A stretch of 64,000 nucleotides of DNA from NCBI RefSeq assembly GCF_030812885.1, contig NZ_JAUSTO010000002.1, positions 62,001 to 126,000 of the forward strand, in the 5' to 3' direction. The notes below the pieces were generated by a model. That model was given only the letters and a program-made list of their open reading frames with translations. It did no database searches and had not been told where the DNA came from. Origin of the DNA: Moryella indoligenes (GTDB taxonomy: Bacteria; Bacillota; Clostridia; Lachnospirales; Lachnospiraceae). The position numbers and the translations under genes were made by a program. This document shows, one piece after another, positions 1 to 8,793 of the stretch (positions are counted from its first letter, which is position 1; each line of letters starts with the position of its first letter).

Positions 1-679
1 TCACATCCGGAAGAGAGAGCATTTTCCCCGTCTGAACATCAAAATTCTCCCCGTACATACTGTACATGCCATGAACACCGCCTTCGTAACTGAACACATG
101 GCAGCGGACGCTGAGCACCTTATCATCCGCCCGGGAGATCACTGCACTCTGTTCATGTGAATAGGACGCGGTAAATCCCTCCGCTTCATATTCATACATG
201 CGTGAAATAAGATCAGAATACCACTCTGCATAGCGCTCCTCCTCCCGTTCGTAGTAGTCAGACAGTGCGTGGGAGAGCGCGCTGTACTGCTCTGCCTCAT
301 TGATGCCGATGCCGGGATAGTATTCTGTCGGCAGAGATACCTCACAGAGCTCTGCCCGGCACTCCGCACCAGTATTTCCATCACTGCTTGTAAAATCCCG
401 CTTGATGGTAATGATGGGATGAAGAAAATGCGTCTGCTCCGCCGCCGTCTGTGTCTCCGGGAGTGCTGTCGCTGCCTTCTGCTTTCCCTCTGATTTCTCC
501 TTCAGCTTCGTCTCCGCCGAACCTTCCGCGGCAGTCTCCGCGCTCTGCATCGCAGTGCTCTTACTCCCTTCTGCCCCCTTCCCCCCACAGGCGGACAGCA
601 GCAACGCTGTCAGAGTCACAGCTGCGAGCAGACGAAGTCCCGCCGCTCTCCCCGATAACAAGCTAAACTGTCTTTTCAT
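1..679 (-). CDS. Lipoprotein with RsiV/PdaC-like DUF4163-DUF3298 region (3' end outside window)
   Basis: Read from the ATG at 677-679; the gene runs off the left edge (226 codons visible). A GGGAGGTG ribosome binding site precedes the start. The N-terminus is a lipoprotein signal: basic residues, a Leu/Ala-rich stretch and the lipobox LLSACGG. A low-complexity Ala/Glu/Lys linker (about residues 30-80) follows. The distal part contains YEGGVHGMY and NFDVQTGKMLSL, typical of the DUF4163/DUF3298 modules of RsiV and PdaC-like proteins (family knowledge). It is probably an extracellular membrane-anchored protein; whether it is an anti-sigma factor, a polysaccharide-binding or a lysozyme-sensing protein cannot be told from the visible part. 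Confidence 0.75.
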   Translation of the reverse strand, partial: MKRQFSLLSGRAAGLRLLAAVTLTALLLSACGGKGAEGSKSTAMQSAETAAEGSAETKLKEKSEGKQKAATALPETQTAAEQTHFLHPIITIKRDFTSSDGNTGAECRAELCEVSLPTEYYPGIGINEAEQYSALSHALSDYYEREEERYAEWYSDLISRMYEYEAEGFTASYSHEQSAVISRADDKVLSVRCHVFSYEGGVHGMYSMYGENFDVQTGKMLSLPDV

Positions 680-903
680 AAACACCTCCCGCCACTCGGC
701 ATACCATACCTGTTCTGATCCAATGATTTTCCTCAACACTCACTTCTGCTTTTGCAGCAGCTTCCTCCCACATATCATCCTGCCCTTCCCGGTTTGAAGC
801 GCTTTGACGCCTCTATCATACGAAATATTTCATGCGAAAACTATGGTCCCCGGGATAATTTTTATCAAAGCAACTGTCTTCTGTAATACTCACTGTTCGT
901 GAT

Positions 904-1866
904 TCAAAAAAATGCAGCAACTTTTTTTCGAACAGCTGCCATATAGTTCATGTATGTCCTGTGAAAGATACGACTGAATTCCGTAAAATAGACCGGATGA
1001 TAGTGCAGTGAATTAGATATCAGATCCAGCCTCACCGTCTCAACCAGATCCTCCACTGATAAGATTCTGACTTGTTCAGAAACATCTCTCCGGTTCTGAA
1101 AGAGGTCTTTCCCCAGCAGAAAACCTTCCGGGCAGAAAAAAGCAGTCTGTCGGAGACGGCATAATTCCATTTGTGTCTGGTAGTCTCCCACATGGCAAAC
1201 AATATTCTGTACAATCCCCTTCTTCATCAGAAAATTTTCCACCACATCCTGCAGCGTGCTGACATTTGGGTTACAGGTCATAGGAAGCATTGCCAACTCT
1301 TCCACTGTGATGGATTTCCGACTAACATCCCATGAACCAATTCGTTTCTGCAACAGTTCCTCAGCAGCAATCAGATAGATTCGCTCTTCTCCTATGCTCT
1401 CCTGTGCCATATGCCGGATCGGTTTTGCATTCACAGTCAATGCAAGATCCAAATGCCCCTCCATTACATCCCTCCTGAATTGGCTACTCTGCCCCGAGGA
1501 GATACAAACATGTACGTTCGGAAACATTTCCCGAAAATCACGTATCACTGGCGGCAGCAATACCTGGGAACGACTTGTGTGCGCACCGAAGCGCAGCGCT
1601 CCCGTCATGAACTGATAATCACTGGATAACTGCAGCTTCACCGCTTCTTCAATGCGCTGAATCTGCAGCAGAGACTCATATAGCCGACGTCCGGCATCGG
1701 TCAGGACCAGCTTTGGACGACGATCGAACAACTTTACCCGGTACTCTTCCTCCAGACGTGAGATATGATTGCTCAGACACTGCTGTGTCACACAGGCACG
1801 CTGTGCCGCCCGTGTAAAGTTCATCTCCTCCACCGCCAACAGGAACATCTGTTGATTGATCTTCAT
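904..1866 (-). CDS. LysR-family transcriptional regulator
   Basis: 320 aa from the ATG at 1866, chosen because GGGGAG lies 6 nt upstream and the product then begins at the usual LysR position (MKINQQMFLLAVEEMNF). A longer frame begins at 1938 but has no good ribosome binding site. Residues 1-60 form the winged HTH (FTRAAQRACVTQQCLSNHI, LEEEYRVKLFDR); the rest is a periplasmic-binding-like effector domain. It is divergent from the IlvD/Edd dehydratase and GntP permease at 2135-5179, so it most likely regulates that pair in response to a sugar acid (inference from arrangement). Confidence 0.85.
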   Translation of the reverse strand: MKINQQMFLLAVEEMNFTRAAQRACVTQQCLSNHISRLEEEYRVKLFDRRPKLVLTDAGRRLYESLLQIQRIEEAVKLQLSSDYQFMTGALRFGAHTSRSQVLLPPVIRDFREMFPNVHVCISSGQSSQFRRDVMEGHLDLALTVNAKPIRHMAQESIGEERIYLIAAEELLQKRIGSWDVSRKSITVEELAMLPMTCNPNVSTLQDVVENFLMKKGIVQNIVCHVGDYQTQMELCRLRQTAFFCPEGFLLGKDLFQNRRDVSEQVRILSVEDLVETVRLDLISNSLHYHPVYFTEFSRIFHRTYMNYMAAVRKKVAAFF

Positions 1867-1959
1867 GCTCTGCTCCCCTGTAAACACATCCATATGCGAG
1901 ATACTGCGCGAATACTGTCTCCTGCCTTTTGATCCCATCGAAACATATCATCAATATAT

Positions 1960-1977
1960 CACAATATTATTCTTGTG
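1960..1977. promoter_or_regulatory. Dyad in the divergent lysR/dehydratase control region
   Basis: CACAA and TTGTG arms separated by 8 A/T-rich bases lie in the A/T-rich space between the divergent regulator and dehydratase genes. LysR proteins usually bind interrupted dyads in such positions (established knowledge), so this is a candidate operator. Assignment is by position only. Confidence 0.35.
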
Positions 1978-2043
1978 TTTATATCACGTAATATCTGTTT
2001 TTCTTTGGGTTTATTTTTTGTTACTATTGCATAAAACAAGCAA

Positions 2044-2126
2044 GGGAAGATAGACAGAAAATCTTACTCATATCAGAAAGGAACAGGGAAGATAGACAGA
2101 AATCTTACTCATATCAGAAAGGAACA
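2044..2126 (+). repeat. Tandem duplication of the dehydratase leader and ribosome binding site
   Basis: Unit 1 (2044-2085, 42 nt) and unit 2 (2086-2126, 41 nt) both start GGGAAGATAGACAGAAA and end ATCAGAAAGGAACA; they differ by one A. Each unit carries the AGAAAGGA ribosome binding site. Only the second copy is correctly spaced from the ATG at 2135, so the first is a decoy 41 nt upstream. Confidence 0.95.
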
Positions 2127-2134
2127 GGGAAAAT

Positions 2135-3802
2135 ATGCCTGATTACAAACCAAACCGCAATGCTGCGAATCCTCAGGAAGCATACTGGGTCGGCCTGATG
2201 AACGCCTGCGGGTATCGAACAGAAGATTTAAAAAAGCCCGTCATCGGCATCGCCAACTCTTACACCGACGTGAATCCCGGTCACAAACCCTTTAAACAGC
2301 TAGTGGAATCAGTAAAGGAAGGGATTTGGGCCGCAGGCGGTGTCCCCGGAGAATTCAACGTACCGGCTCCCTGTGACGGTATGGCCCAGGGGGATGGTAT
2401 GCATACCATTCTCCCGGAGCGCGATCTGATTGCTGCCAGCATTGAAGGTATGGCCCGTGCCCACAACTTTGACGGCATCGTATTCATGTGCAGCTGTGAT
2501 AAAATCGTGCCGGGCATGCTGATGGCCGCCGCCGCACTGAATAAGCCCTGTCTGTTCCTCACGGCTGGCAGCATGATTCCCTACGAAGCACCGGAAGGAA
2601 CCTATGTCACTCCAGACCTCAAGGAATCCATCGGCGCAAGAAATGTCGATAAAATTTCTGAAGAAACCTTCACCCGGTATCGTGAAAACATCTGCAACTC
2701 CTGCGGCACCTGTTCCATGTACGGAACTGCCAATACCATGGGCGTATTCGCTGAAGCCATAGGCCTGTGCCCCATAGACAGCACCACAATGCTGTTCTGC
2801 AGCAATACCAAATATAAACAGGCAAGAGACGTAGGGGAACGGATCGTGACTCTTACGAAAAATGCTGTGTGTTTCCGCGATATTGTCACAGAGGACAGTA
2901 TCATAAATGGTTTGCGGCACATCGCCGCCACCGGTGGCTCGACCAATGCACAGCTTCATGTCTGTGCATTGGCCAAGGTTATGAGAATGAACCTGGACAT
3001 AGGACGCTTCGACGAGATTCAGCGCAATGTCCCCTGCATCGCTAAATTCAAACCCAGCAGCAAATACAATCTGTATGATTATTACAAGGCAGGCGGTGTT
3101 GGCGCTACTCTGAAGGCCATACGTCCGTATCTAAACGAGTCATGCAAACTTGCCATGGGCGGCACTATTGGAGAATATCTGGATGCCTTTTGTCGCCCTG
3201 TCAATTCCGAAATCATCCATAGCTGTGATGATCCTCTCTATCCGGATGGATGCTATGCCGTACTCTACGGAAATCTGGCCCCTCGCGGCTGTCTGGTAAA
3301 GAAAAGCGGTGTGGTTCCAGAAATGTTTCACCACAGAGGCCCTGCCGTATGCTTCGATTCGGAGGATGATCTGCGCCATGCCATGGCCAATAAAGAGATT
3401 CAGCCCGGCTGTGTTCTGATTATTCGCTATGAAGGGCCGAAAGGCGGCCCCGGCATGCGTGAGATGTCCATCCCCGCTGCCATGCTGGTCGGCATGGGAC
3501 TCCATACCAGTGTCGCCATGGTGACAGATGGCCGGTATTCCGGCGCTACCAGGGGCCCGTGCATCGGTCATGTCAGCCCGGAGGCCTGGGAGGGTGGCCC
3601 CATCGCAGCTGTGCAAAATGGAGATATGATAGAAATTGACATTCCGCACCATACCATCCACCTGGAACTCAGTGACGAAGAACTCGCGGAACGTTTAAAG
3701 CATATCAAGCGCCCTGAGAATCATCCGGCAACCGGTTTTCTGAAAACCTACCGAAAAGTCGTTGGCAGCGTTGCCACCGGCTGCACCTGGTTATACGAAT
3801 AA
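2135..3802 (+). CDS. IlvD/Edd-family dehydratase, probably sugar-acid dehydratase
   Basis: 555 aa, full length for the family, whose members dehydrate sugar acids or dihydroxy acids with an Fe-S cluster and Mg. Cluster cysteines are visible as C80 (PCDGMAQG), C121 (CSCDKIVPG) and C190/C193 (NSCGTCSMYGTAN). The first Cys of biosynthetic IlvD (TPCN) is replaced by NPGH, and the CDG motif is the phosphogluconate-dehydratase-like pattern, so branched-chain amino acid synthesis is unlikely. The conserved C-terminal DGRYSGATRGPCIGHVSPEA is present. It is followed 42 nt later by a GntP permease and is divergent from a LysR gene: a small sugar-acid uptake and dehydration operon. The exact substrate is not deducible. 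Confidence 0.88.
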   Translation: MPDYKPNRNAANPQEAYWVGLMNACGYRTEDLKKPVIGIANSYTDVNPGHKPFKQLVESVKEGIWAAGGVPGEFNVPAPCDGMAQGDGMHTILPERDLIAASIEGMARAHNFDGIVFMCSCDKIVPGMLMAAAALNKPCLFLTAGSMIPYEAPEGTYVTPDLKESIGARNVDKISEETFTRYRENICNSCGTCSMYGTANTMGVFAEAIGLCPIDSTTMLFCSNTKYKQARDVGERIVTLTKNAVCFRDIVTEDSIINGLRHIAATGGSTNAQLHVCALAKVMRMNLDIGRFDEIQRNVPCIAKFKPSSKYNLYDYYKAGGVGATLKAIRPYLNESCKLAMGGTIGEYLDAFCRPVNSEIIHSCDDPLYPDGCYAVLYGNLAPRGCLVKKSGVVPEMFHHRGPAVCFDSEDDLRHAMANKEIQPGCVLIIRYEGPKGGPGMREMSIPAAMLVGMGLHTSVAMVTDGRYSGATRGPCIGHVSPEAWEGGPIAAVQNGDMIEIDIPHHTIHLELSDEELAERLKHIKRPENHPATGFLKTYRKVVGSVATGCTWLYE

Positions 3803-3844
3803 TCCTCGTTTCAGCACTGTCCCATGGAAAGGAAGGTAACGACT

Positions 3845-5179
3845 ATGATGAATCTGATCATTTTTCTGATCGGTCTGGCTCTTATGATGCTTCTCATGAT
3901 GAAGACCAAGCTTGGCCCCTTCATATGTATGCTGCTCGCCAGCCTCGGTATCGGAATTGCCTGTCAGCTTGGCACCAGCACCGCAATCAGTACGACTATA
4001 GACGGATTTGCAGGAACCTGCAAAAGTATCGGTCTTCTGGTGATATTTGGCACGATTCTTGGCATTTATCTCGAAAAGTCCAACGCCTGTCAGAGGATTG
4101 CTACAAGTATGCTGAAAATCACCGGCAATAAAAACGCCACTTTAGCTCTTGCCATCACTGGCTTTCTGGTCGCGATCCCCGTGTTTTGTGACGTGGCTAT
4201 GGTTCTGCTCAGCCCACTAATCAAATCGGTCGCAAAAAAAAGTGGCAAAAACGCCTGTGCACTCGGCACAGTAACTGCTTGCTCCCTGCTGTCTACCAAT
4301 GCTTTTGTCGCTCCGACCCCCGCTCCCCTCGCCATCATCGCAGTGCTCGGTCTGGATATCGGAACTTCTATTCTGTGGGGACTTCCCTGTGCACTCTTTA
4401 TCACAATCTGCGTCTGGGCCTTTGGCGAATTCTATCTCTGCCGTAAGCCTGACAGCTGGTTCACGCAGCTGGAGAGTGAAAAGGACAAGGTGATCAATTT
4501 CAATCTCAGGGAAGACGAAATGCCTTCTCTTTCCGCCGCGATTGCTCCTATCATCGTTCCAATTCTGCTCATCTTGATGAACAGCGTCTGTTCTCAGTTT
4601 CTTTCTGAAGACAGTATCCTCTTGTCTCCCCTCTCTTTTCTGGGTAATAAGAACATCGCCCTGGCGCTGGGTATCGTGACTTCTGTCGTATGTCTGGCCA
4701 GTTACTTACCTGAGAACGAGAGATATGCTCCTATGTCAGACGCACTGAAAATCGCTGGTCCCATTGTCTTCATCACTGCTGCCGGAGGGGCCTTGGCCAA
4801 AATAGTAGGTGCGACCGGTGTCGGTGAGACCATTGCCAACCTTCTGGTCAGTACCCATATTCCAGTTCTCCTCGTTCCCTTCCTGATCGCCGGCTTTTCT
4901 AAATTCGCTCAGGGCTCTGCCAGCGTCGCAGGTCTTCTGGCTGCAGGTCTGTCCGTACCACTATGCGAAGCTGGTCTTCTGACTCCGCTGGAAGCATTTC
5001 TTTCCATAAGCGCCGGCGCCTCTCTCGGCTCTCACGTCAATAACAGTTTCTTCTGGGTATTCAGTGAGTTTATGGGATATGATGCAAGGACTACCATGAA
5101 AACTCTATGTGTCAGTCAAAATATCGTGATGTCTCTGGCTGGTATTGTCGCAGCCTTTATTGTAAGTATGATTGCATAA
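3845..5179 (+). CDS. GntP-family gluconate/organic acid permease
   Basis: 444 aa from ATGATG at 3845; AAAGGAAGG at 3828-3836 decides this start over the ATG at 3824, which overlaps the Shine-Dalgarno. The protein is almost wholly hydrophobic with about 12 membrane segments; features of the gluconate:H+ symporter family include AIPVFCDVAMVLLSPL, TPAPLAIIAVLGLD and the C-terminal GASLGSHVNNSFFWV. It is encoded directly after the dehydratase and most likely imports its substrate (gluconate or another aldonate). A strong hairpin follows the stop. Confidence 0.88.
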   Translation: MMNLIIFLIGLALMMLLMMKTKLGPFICMLLASLGIGIACQLGTSTAISTTIDGFAGTCKSIGLLVIFGTILGIYLEKSNACQRIATSMLKITGNKNATLALAITGFLVAIPVFCDVAMVLLSPLIKSVAKKSGKNACALGTVTACSLLSTNAFVAPTPAPLAIIAVLGLDIGTSILWGLPCALFITICVWAFGEFYLCRKPDSWFTQLESEKDKVINFNLREDEMPSLSAAIAPIIVPILLILMNSVCSQFLSEDSILLSPLSFLGNKNIALALGIVTSVVCLASYLPENERYAPMSDALKIAGPIVFITAAGGALAKIVGATGVGETIANLLVSTHIPVLLVPFLIAGFSKFAQGSASVAGLLAAGLSVPLCEAGLLTPLEAFLSISAGASLGSHVNNSFFWVFSEFMGYDARTTMKTLCVSQNIVMSLAGIVAAFIVSMIA

Positions 5180-5198
5180 CGGATCCGCTTGAAAACCG

Positions 5199-5238
5199 GA
5201 GCGCATATCATCTCTTTTCACAGAGACGATATGCGCTC
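5199..5238. terminator. Terminator hairpin between gntP-like gene and LRR remnant
   Basis: 16-bp stem GAGCGCATATCATCTC pairing with GAGACGATATGCGCTC (one mismatch), 8-nt loop. It lies between two convergent genes and lacks a perfect T-run on either side, so it is probably a shared, bidirectional terminator. Confidence 0.7.
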
Positions 5239-5260
5239 TGACTCTTATTTCTCACAACCG

Positions 5261-5902
5261 CTACTGCACAACCTCCACCGTCTCCGGCAATATCTCCAGA
5301 TTTCGAATCTGATTATCTTTGCAAATGAGCTTTTCCAGTCTTGGGCAGCTGAGCAGGGACTGTACATCCGTCACATAATTGTCGGAGATATCCAGTATCC
5401 GCAGCTCTGGCATGGATCTGACGAACTCCAGATCCTGAAGATGATTGCTTCTGGGCTCCAGTTCCTCCAGACCGGAGAAATGGCTCAGGAACTCATTGGC
5501 TCTCGTTCCAAAATAAGGCTCTTTTCCCTGATTCTCTACGTCCATATCGTGAATTTTAAAGCCGTTCAGGCTCAGTATCTTCAGATTCGTATTCACCAGA
5601 AGTGCCCCCATCCTGACGTAAAGCGTGTCCGTGGAGAAGGAATCCGGGATCAGGTGCAGTTCCCTGAGAGAGGACAATTCCAACAATCTCCCTATGTCCT
5701 GATACAAATATTCTACAGAAAGCGTCACCTTCTCCAGCTCCGGCAGAGAAGCCAGTACAGGAAACAGTTCTCCATCCACCCAGGGCTCATCAAAGTAGAG
5801 CTCCTTCAAGCCGGTAAGGCCGGACAGATAGCCGGGATTGATCGTCCAGCGGCTCATCAGATGCAGGCGTTCCAGCTGACTCAGTCTCTCCAGTGCTGCC
5901 AC
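5261..5902 (-). pseudogene. Leucine-rich-repeat protein remnant
   Basis: 213 aa open frame starting at an internal Met; the frame is already open upstream (TLDTEYVAALERL). Leucine-rich repeats are visible, e.g. LRELHLIPDSF, LRILDISDNYVTDV, LEKLICKDNQIRNLEILPE. There is no ribosome binding site at the first Met, and the reading frame is continuous in another frame with a membrane-segment ORF at 5881-6072, so the N-terminal part has been lost or frameshifted. It was probably a membrane-anchored or secreted LRR protein. Expression as a stand-alone protein is doubtful. Confidence 0.6.
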
Positions 5903-6072
5903 ATACTCCGTATCAAGCGTGTCGCATGAAAAAAAGCAGCTAATGCCCCAATAATTATCATGACGGACAGAATAAAACCGAACAGAAGCAAAAACTGCTG
6001 TGTTGCGCCCCGCGAAATATGCTCGTCAAACCAATAATTAAATCTCGCACGCCATGATCGCTTTGTTTTCAT
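5881..6072 (-). pseudogene. N-terminal single-span membrane fragment fused to LRR remnant
   Basis: 63 aa starting MKTKRSWRARFNYWFDEH, followed by one hydrophobic span (FLLLFGFILSVMIIIGALAAFF). This resembles the start of CASTOR/POLLUX-type ion-channel proteins (a resemblance by eye, not proven). It runs out of frame into the LRR sequence at about 5925-5940, beside a run of seven A. Either one frame was broken by slippage in the A-run or a deletion joined two different genes; channel filter and RCK domains are absent. Confidence 0.45.
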
Positions 6073-6403
6073 ATTTATCCATCTCCGTTATGATTTCTTG
6101 GTTGAACTTAAAAGAGTGCGCGTATATATGGTTTCATTATAAAACACCGCTCCAATAATAATACTTGGAATAGGTTTAAATGTCGATAACATAGATGCAC
6201 TTGCAGCACCAATTAGCTTACACAGCTGCTTCTTTCATTTTTTACTTTTGATTATATTATGTGGATGGATGTGACTATCCTCATTTGTGGTATACTTGGC
6301 GCAGCAACGCTTGGTGTCAAATATGATCTGTCCCAACAACAATGTTCTGTTTACAAACGTAACAATCTGAGAAGTATATATAAGAATAGAAAGGACAAAA
6401 AAT
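6073..6403. other. 331-bp intergenic region upstream of dehydrogenase gene
   Basis: No supported gene is seen on either strand. The region is A/T-rich, should contain the promoter of the 2-hydroxyacid dehydrogenase gene, and ends with AGAAAGGA before ATGATG. I could not pick a convincing -35/-10 pair. Confidence 0.5.
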
Positions 6404-7360
6404 ATGATGAACAAAAAACGAGTTGTTGGCATTATCGGTGTGGGACATGTAGGAGCGCACTGCGCCTATAGTCTGGCGGTGCAGGGCATTGCCGACGAGA
6501 TTATCCTGATAGACAAGAACCACGACAAGGCCGTCAGCGAATGCCAGGATCTGTTTGACTCGGTGGCCTATCTGCCGCACCGCATTGCGGTACGGGTGGG
6601 TGACTTCTCTGATGCCGGAGACTGTGATGTGCTGGTCAACAGTGTCGGTGACATCAATCTCCTGCGCGGTACTCACGACCGCCTGACCGAGATGGATTTT
6701 ACAATCCCGGCTGTAGATGGCTATGTAAAAAAGATTATGGATTCCGGCTTCGACGGCATCATCATAAACATTACGAACCCCTGTGATATCGTGACGCAGG
6801 AGATCGCACAGCTCTCCGGCCTTCCCCGGGGACGGGTATTCGGCACAGGTACCGGGCTCGACAGCTCCCGCCTTCGCTCGGCGCTGGCCAGACAGACCGG
6901 AATAGACCACAAGTCCATCTGTGCATATATGATGGGCGAACATGGCGCAGCACAGATGGTGCCGTGGTCTGCTGTCACCTTTGGAGGACAGTCGTTAACG
7001 GAGTGGGCCGGGGAAGACGAACGCTTCCGCTTTGACCACGAGGCCATGAAAAAAGAGGTCATTGGTGCGGGCTGGGTCACCTTTTCCGGAAAATTCTGCA
7101 CGGAGTATGGCATTAGCTCTACACTGGCGCGGCTTGTTCACATCGTTTTCACGAATGAAAAACAGATTCTGCCTGTCAGCACTGAGCTGCAGGGAGAGTA
7201 TGGCCAAGATAAGCTCTTTGTGGGCGTTCCCGCTGTCATTGGAGCCAATGGTGTCGAAGAAGTAGTAGAAATCCCCATGACTCCGGAAGAAAGGGCCGAG
7301 TTCGCTCAATGCTGCGACAGTGTTCGCCATAACATGGAGCATCTCAAGGATCTGCGCTGA
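6404..7360 (+). CDS. L-2-hydroxyacid dehydrogenase (LDH/L-HicDH family)
   Basis: 318 aa NAD-dependent dehydrogenase: Rossmann GIIGVGHVGAHCAYS at the N-terminus, D39-like acidic residue (LIDKN), NPCDIVT, GTGTGLDSSRL and the catalytic MGEHG histidine. The substrate loop reads NSVGDINLLRGTHDR instead of the TAGAPQKPGE of ordinary lactate dehydrogenases and resembles L-2-hydroxyisocaproate dehydrogenases, so branched or aromatic 2-oxo acids are likely substrates (inference). AGAAAGGA precedes ATGATG. It is monocistronic, ended by a strong hairpin at 7409-7457. Confidence 0.85.
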   Translation: MMNKKRVVGIIGVGHVGAHCAYSLAVQGIADEIILIDKNHDKAVSECQDLFDSVAYLPHRIAVRVGDFSDAGDCDVLVNSVGDINLLRGTHDRLTEMDFTIPAVDGYVKKIMDSGFDGIIINITNPCDIVTQEIAQLSGLPRGRVFGTGTGLDSSRLRSALARQTGIDHKSICAYMMGEHGAAQMVPWSAVTFGGQSLTEWAGEDERFRFDHEAMKKEVIGAGWVTFSGKFCTEYGISSTLARLVHIVFTNEKQILPVSTELQGEYGQDKLFVGVPAVIGANGVEEVVEIPMTPEERAEFAQCCDSVRHNMEHLKDLR

Positions 7361-7408
7361 CAGTAAATTTATTTTAGTTTGGCGGAACAATACTACAATA
7401 AGCAGGAT

Positions 7409-7457
7409 GATGAATGAGTGCGGCGATGGTCTCATACCGTCACCGCACTCATTCATC
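7409..7457. terminator. Long terminator hairpin after dehydrogenase
   Basis: 21-bp stem beginning GATGAATGAGTGCGG and closing CCGCACTCATTCATC with one mismatch and one G-T pair, 7-nt loop. It separates convergent genes at 7360 and 7508. Confidence 0.7.
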
Positions 7458-7507
7458 GGAATCTGTTCTTACTTCAGGCCGCTTCGTAAAAGACGGGCAC
7501 ATATTAC

Positions 7508-8116
7508 TTATCCGCATTTCTTCGTCATTGAAGCCACTGCACAGGGGATACGTCCCTCAGCAAGCCGCACCTTTACATCCGCATACCCGGCGTCCAGGAA
7601 GAACTTTCGATAGCTATCCAGAGTAAACTGGTGTTTAAAATCAGCGCCTGCTTTTCCTGCAATCCTGACAAAACTGCTGATGTCGCTCTTCTGATCCCGC
7701 TTCATGTAGGTAGGAATAATCAGCTTTCCATCAGACTTGCACACTCGATTCAGCTCACCGAGAGCCTTCAAAGGATCGTCCAATAAGTGAATCACATTCC
7801 CTGCGACCACCTTGTCAAAAGAATTATCCGGGAAATCCAGCGAGAGAATATCTTCCTGCTGAAAGACTACATTTCTGAAAGCAGCACAATTCTTTTCGGC
7901 ATATTTTAACATCTTCGGCGCAAAATCAGTCGCTGTGAGCGATACGCACTTTTCTGCGATTACGGCGCTCAACATCCCTGTTCCACAGGCACACTCCAAC
8001 ACGCGGTCTTCCGGCTCGATCAGATCACCTACGATTGCTTTCAGCGCTCTATGCGTTTTTCCATTAATGACATTGACAAATATGTCATATGCTCCGGCCA
8101 CAGTATTCCAAAACAT
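7508..8116 (-). CDS. Class I SAM-dependent methyltransferase
   Basis: 202 aa with the motif I VLECACGTG, motif II-like TATDFAPKML, and DNSFDKVVAGNVIHLLDDP, as in the UbiE/COQ5-like methyltransferase group. GAGGAAGC precedes the ATG. Substrate unknown; a small-molecule substrate is usual for this group. It is separated by about 120 bp of featureless A/T-rich sequence from the upstream tag gene on the same strand. Confidence 0.8.
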   Translation of the reverse strand: MFWNTVAGAYDIFVNVINGKTHRALKAIVGDLIEPEDRVLECACGTGMLSAVIAEKCVSLTATDFAPKMLKYAEKNCAAFRNVVFQQEDILSLDFPDNSFDKVVAGNVIHLLDDPLKALGELNRVCKSDGKLIIPTYMKRDQKSDISSFVRIAGKAGADFKHQFTLDSYRKFFLDAGYADVKVRLAEGRIPCAVASMTKKCG

Positions 8117-8234
8117 TTTTATGCTTCCTCTTCACTTGAATCCACAATTTTTCCCATAACTCTAAATCTTTCCATCATTTTTAAATTGATCTTTTCACCC
8201 GCCTCTATCCTTTTTGCGCTATCGGATCACTGCC

Positions 8235-8789
8235 TTACCTGAAATCACAGCTTTCTATATGATCATTATAAATTCCAATTCCCTGCAAATAGGAGTAGAT
8301 GATCGTCGGCCCCACAAAACTGAAGCCTCTCTTTTTCAGGCTCTTGCTGATTTTCTCGGAGAGCTCCGAAGTCGCCGGCGTCTCCTCCACAGTCTTCAGA
8401 TGATGGTCAATTACCTTGCCTTCAGTAAATCCCCAGATATATGTGTCAAAGCTCCCAAATTCTTCCTGGATCTTCAGGAACGCTTTCGCGTTGGAAACAG
8501 CAGCCAGGATTTTTCTGCGGTTACGGATGATCCCTCCATCCTGCATCAGCGCTTTGATCTTTTCATCGTCATAGAAAGCAACGATCTTCGGGTCAAAACC
8601 ATCGAAAGCCTTCCTGTAGTTATCTTCCCGGTTGATGATCGTAGCCCATGAAAGGCCTGCCTGTGCGCCTTCCAGAATGAGCATGGCAAAAAGCTCCTGA
8701 TCATCGTGTTCCGGATTGCACCAGCGGTGGTCATGATAGGCGATCATCTTATCAGAACTAAGTTCCCAGCCACATCGGTTTACGCTCAT
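8235..8789 (-). CDS. tag: DNA-3-methyladenine glycosylase I
   Basis: 184 aa, the usual length. Hallmarks of Tag: RCGWE near the N-terminus, YHDHRWCNPEHDDQELF, LEGAQAGLSWATI, and GFSFVGPTIIYSYLQGIGIYNDH at the C-terminus. Tag removes 3-methyladenine from alkylated DNA. It lies 4 nt downstream of the macrodomain gene (8794) and is probably co-transcribed with it. Confidence 0.93.
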   Translation of the reverse strand: MSVNRCGWELSSDKMIAYHDHRWCNPEHDDQELFAMLILEGAQAGLSWATIINREDNYRKAFDGFDPKIVAFYDDEKIKALMQDGGIIRNRRKILAAVSNAKAFLKIQEEFGSFDTYIWGFTEGKVIDHHLKTVEETPATSELSEKISKSLKKRGFSFVGPTIIYSYLQGIGIYNDHIESCDFR

Positions 8790-8793
8790 TTCT

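Noticed and set aside
2135..3802. Branched-chain dihydroxy-acid dehydratase IlvD
   Set aside because: TPCN is replaced by NPGH and a CDG motif is present; neighbours are permease and sugar-acid-type regulator.
5189..5929. Plus-strand open frame of 246 codons
   Set aside because: Lies opposite the LRR frame and the terminator; no domain, poor coding character.
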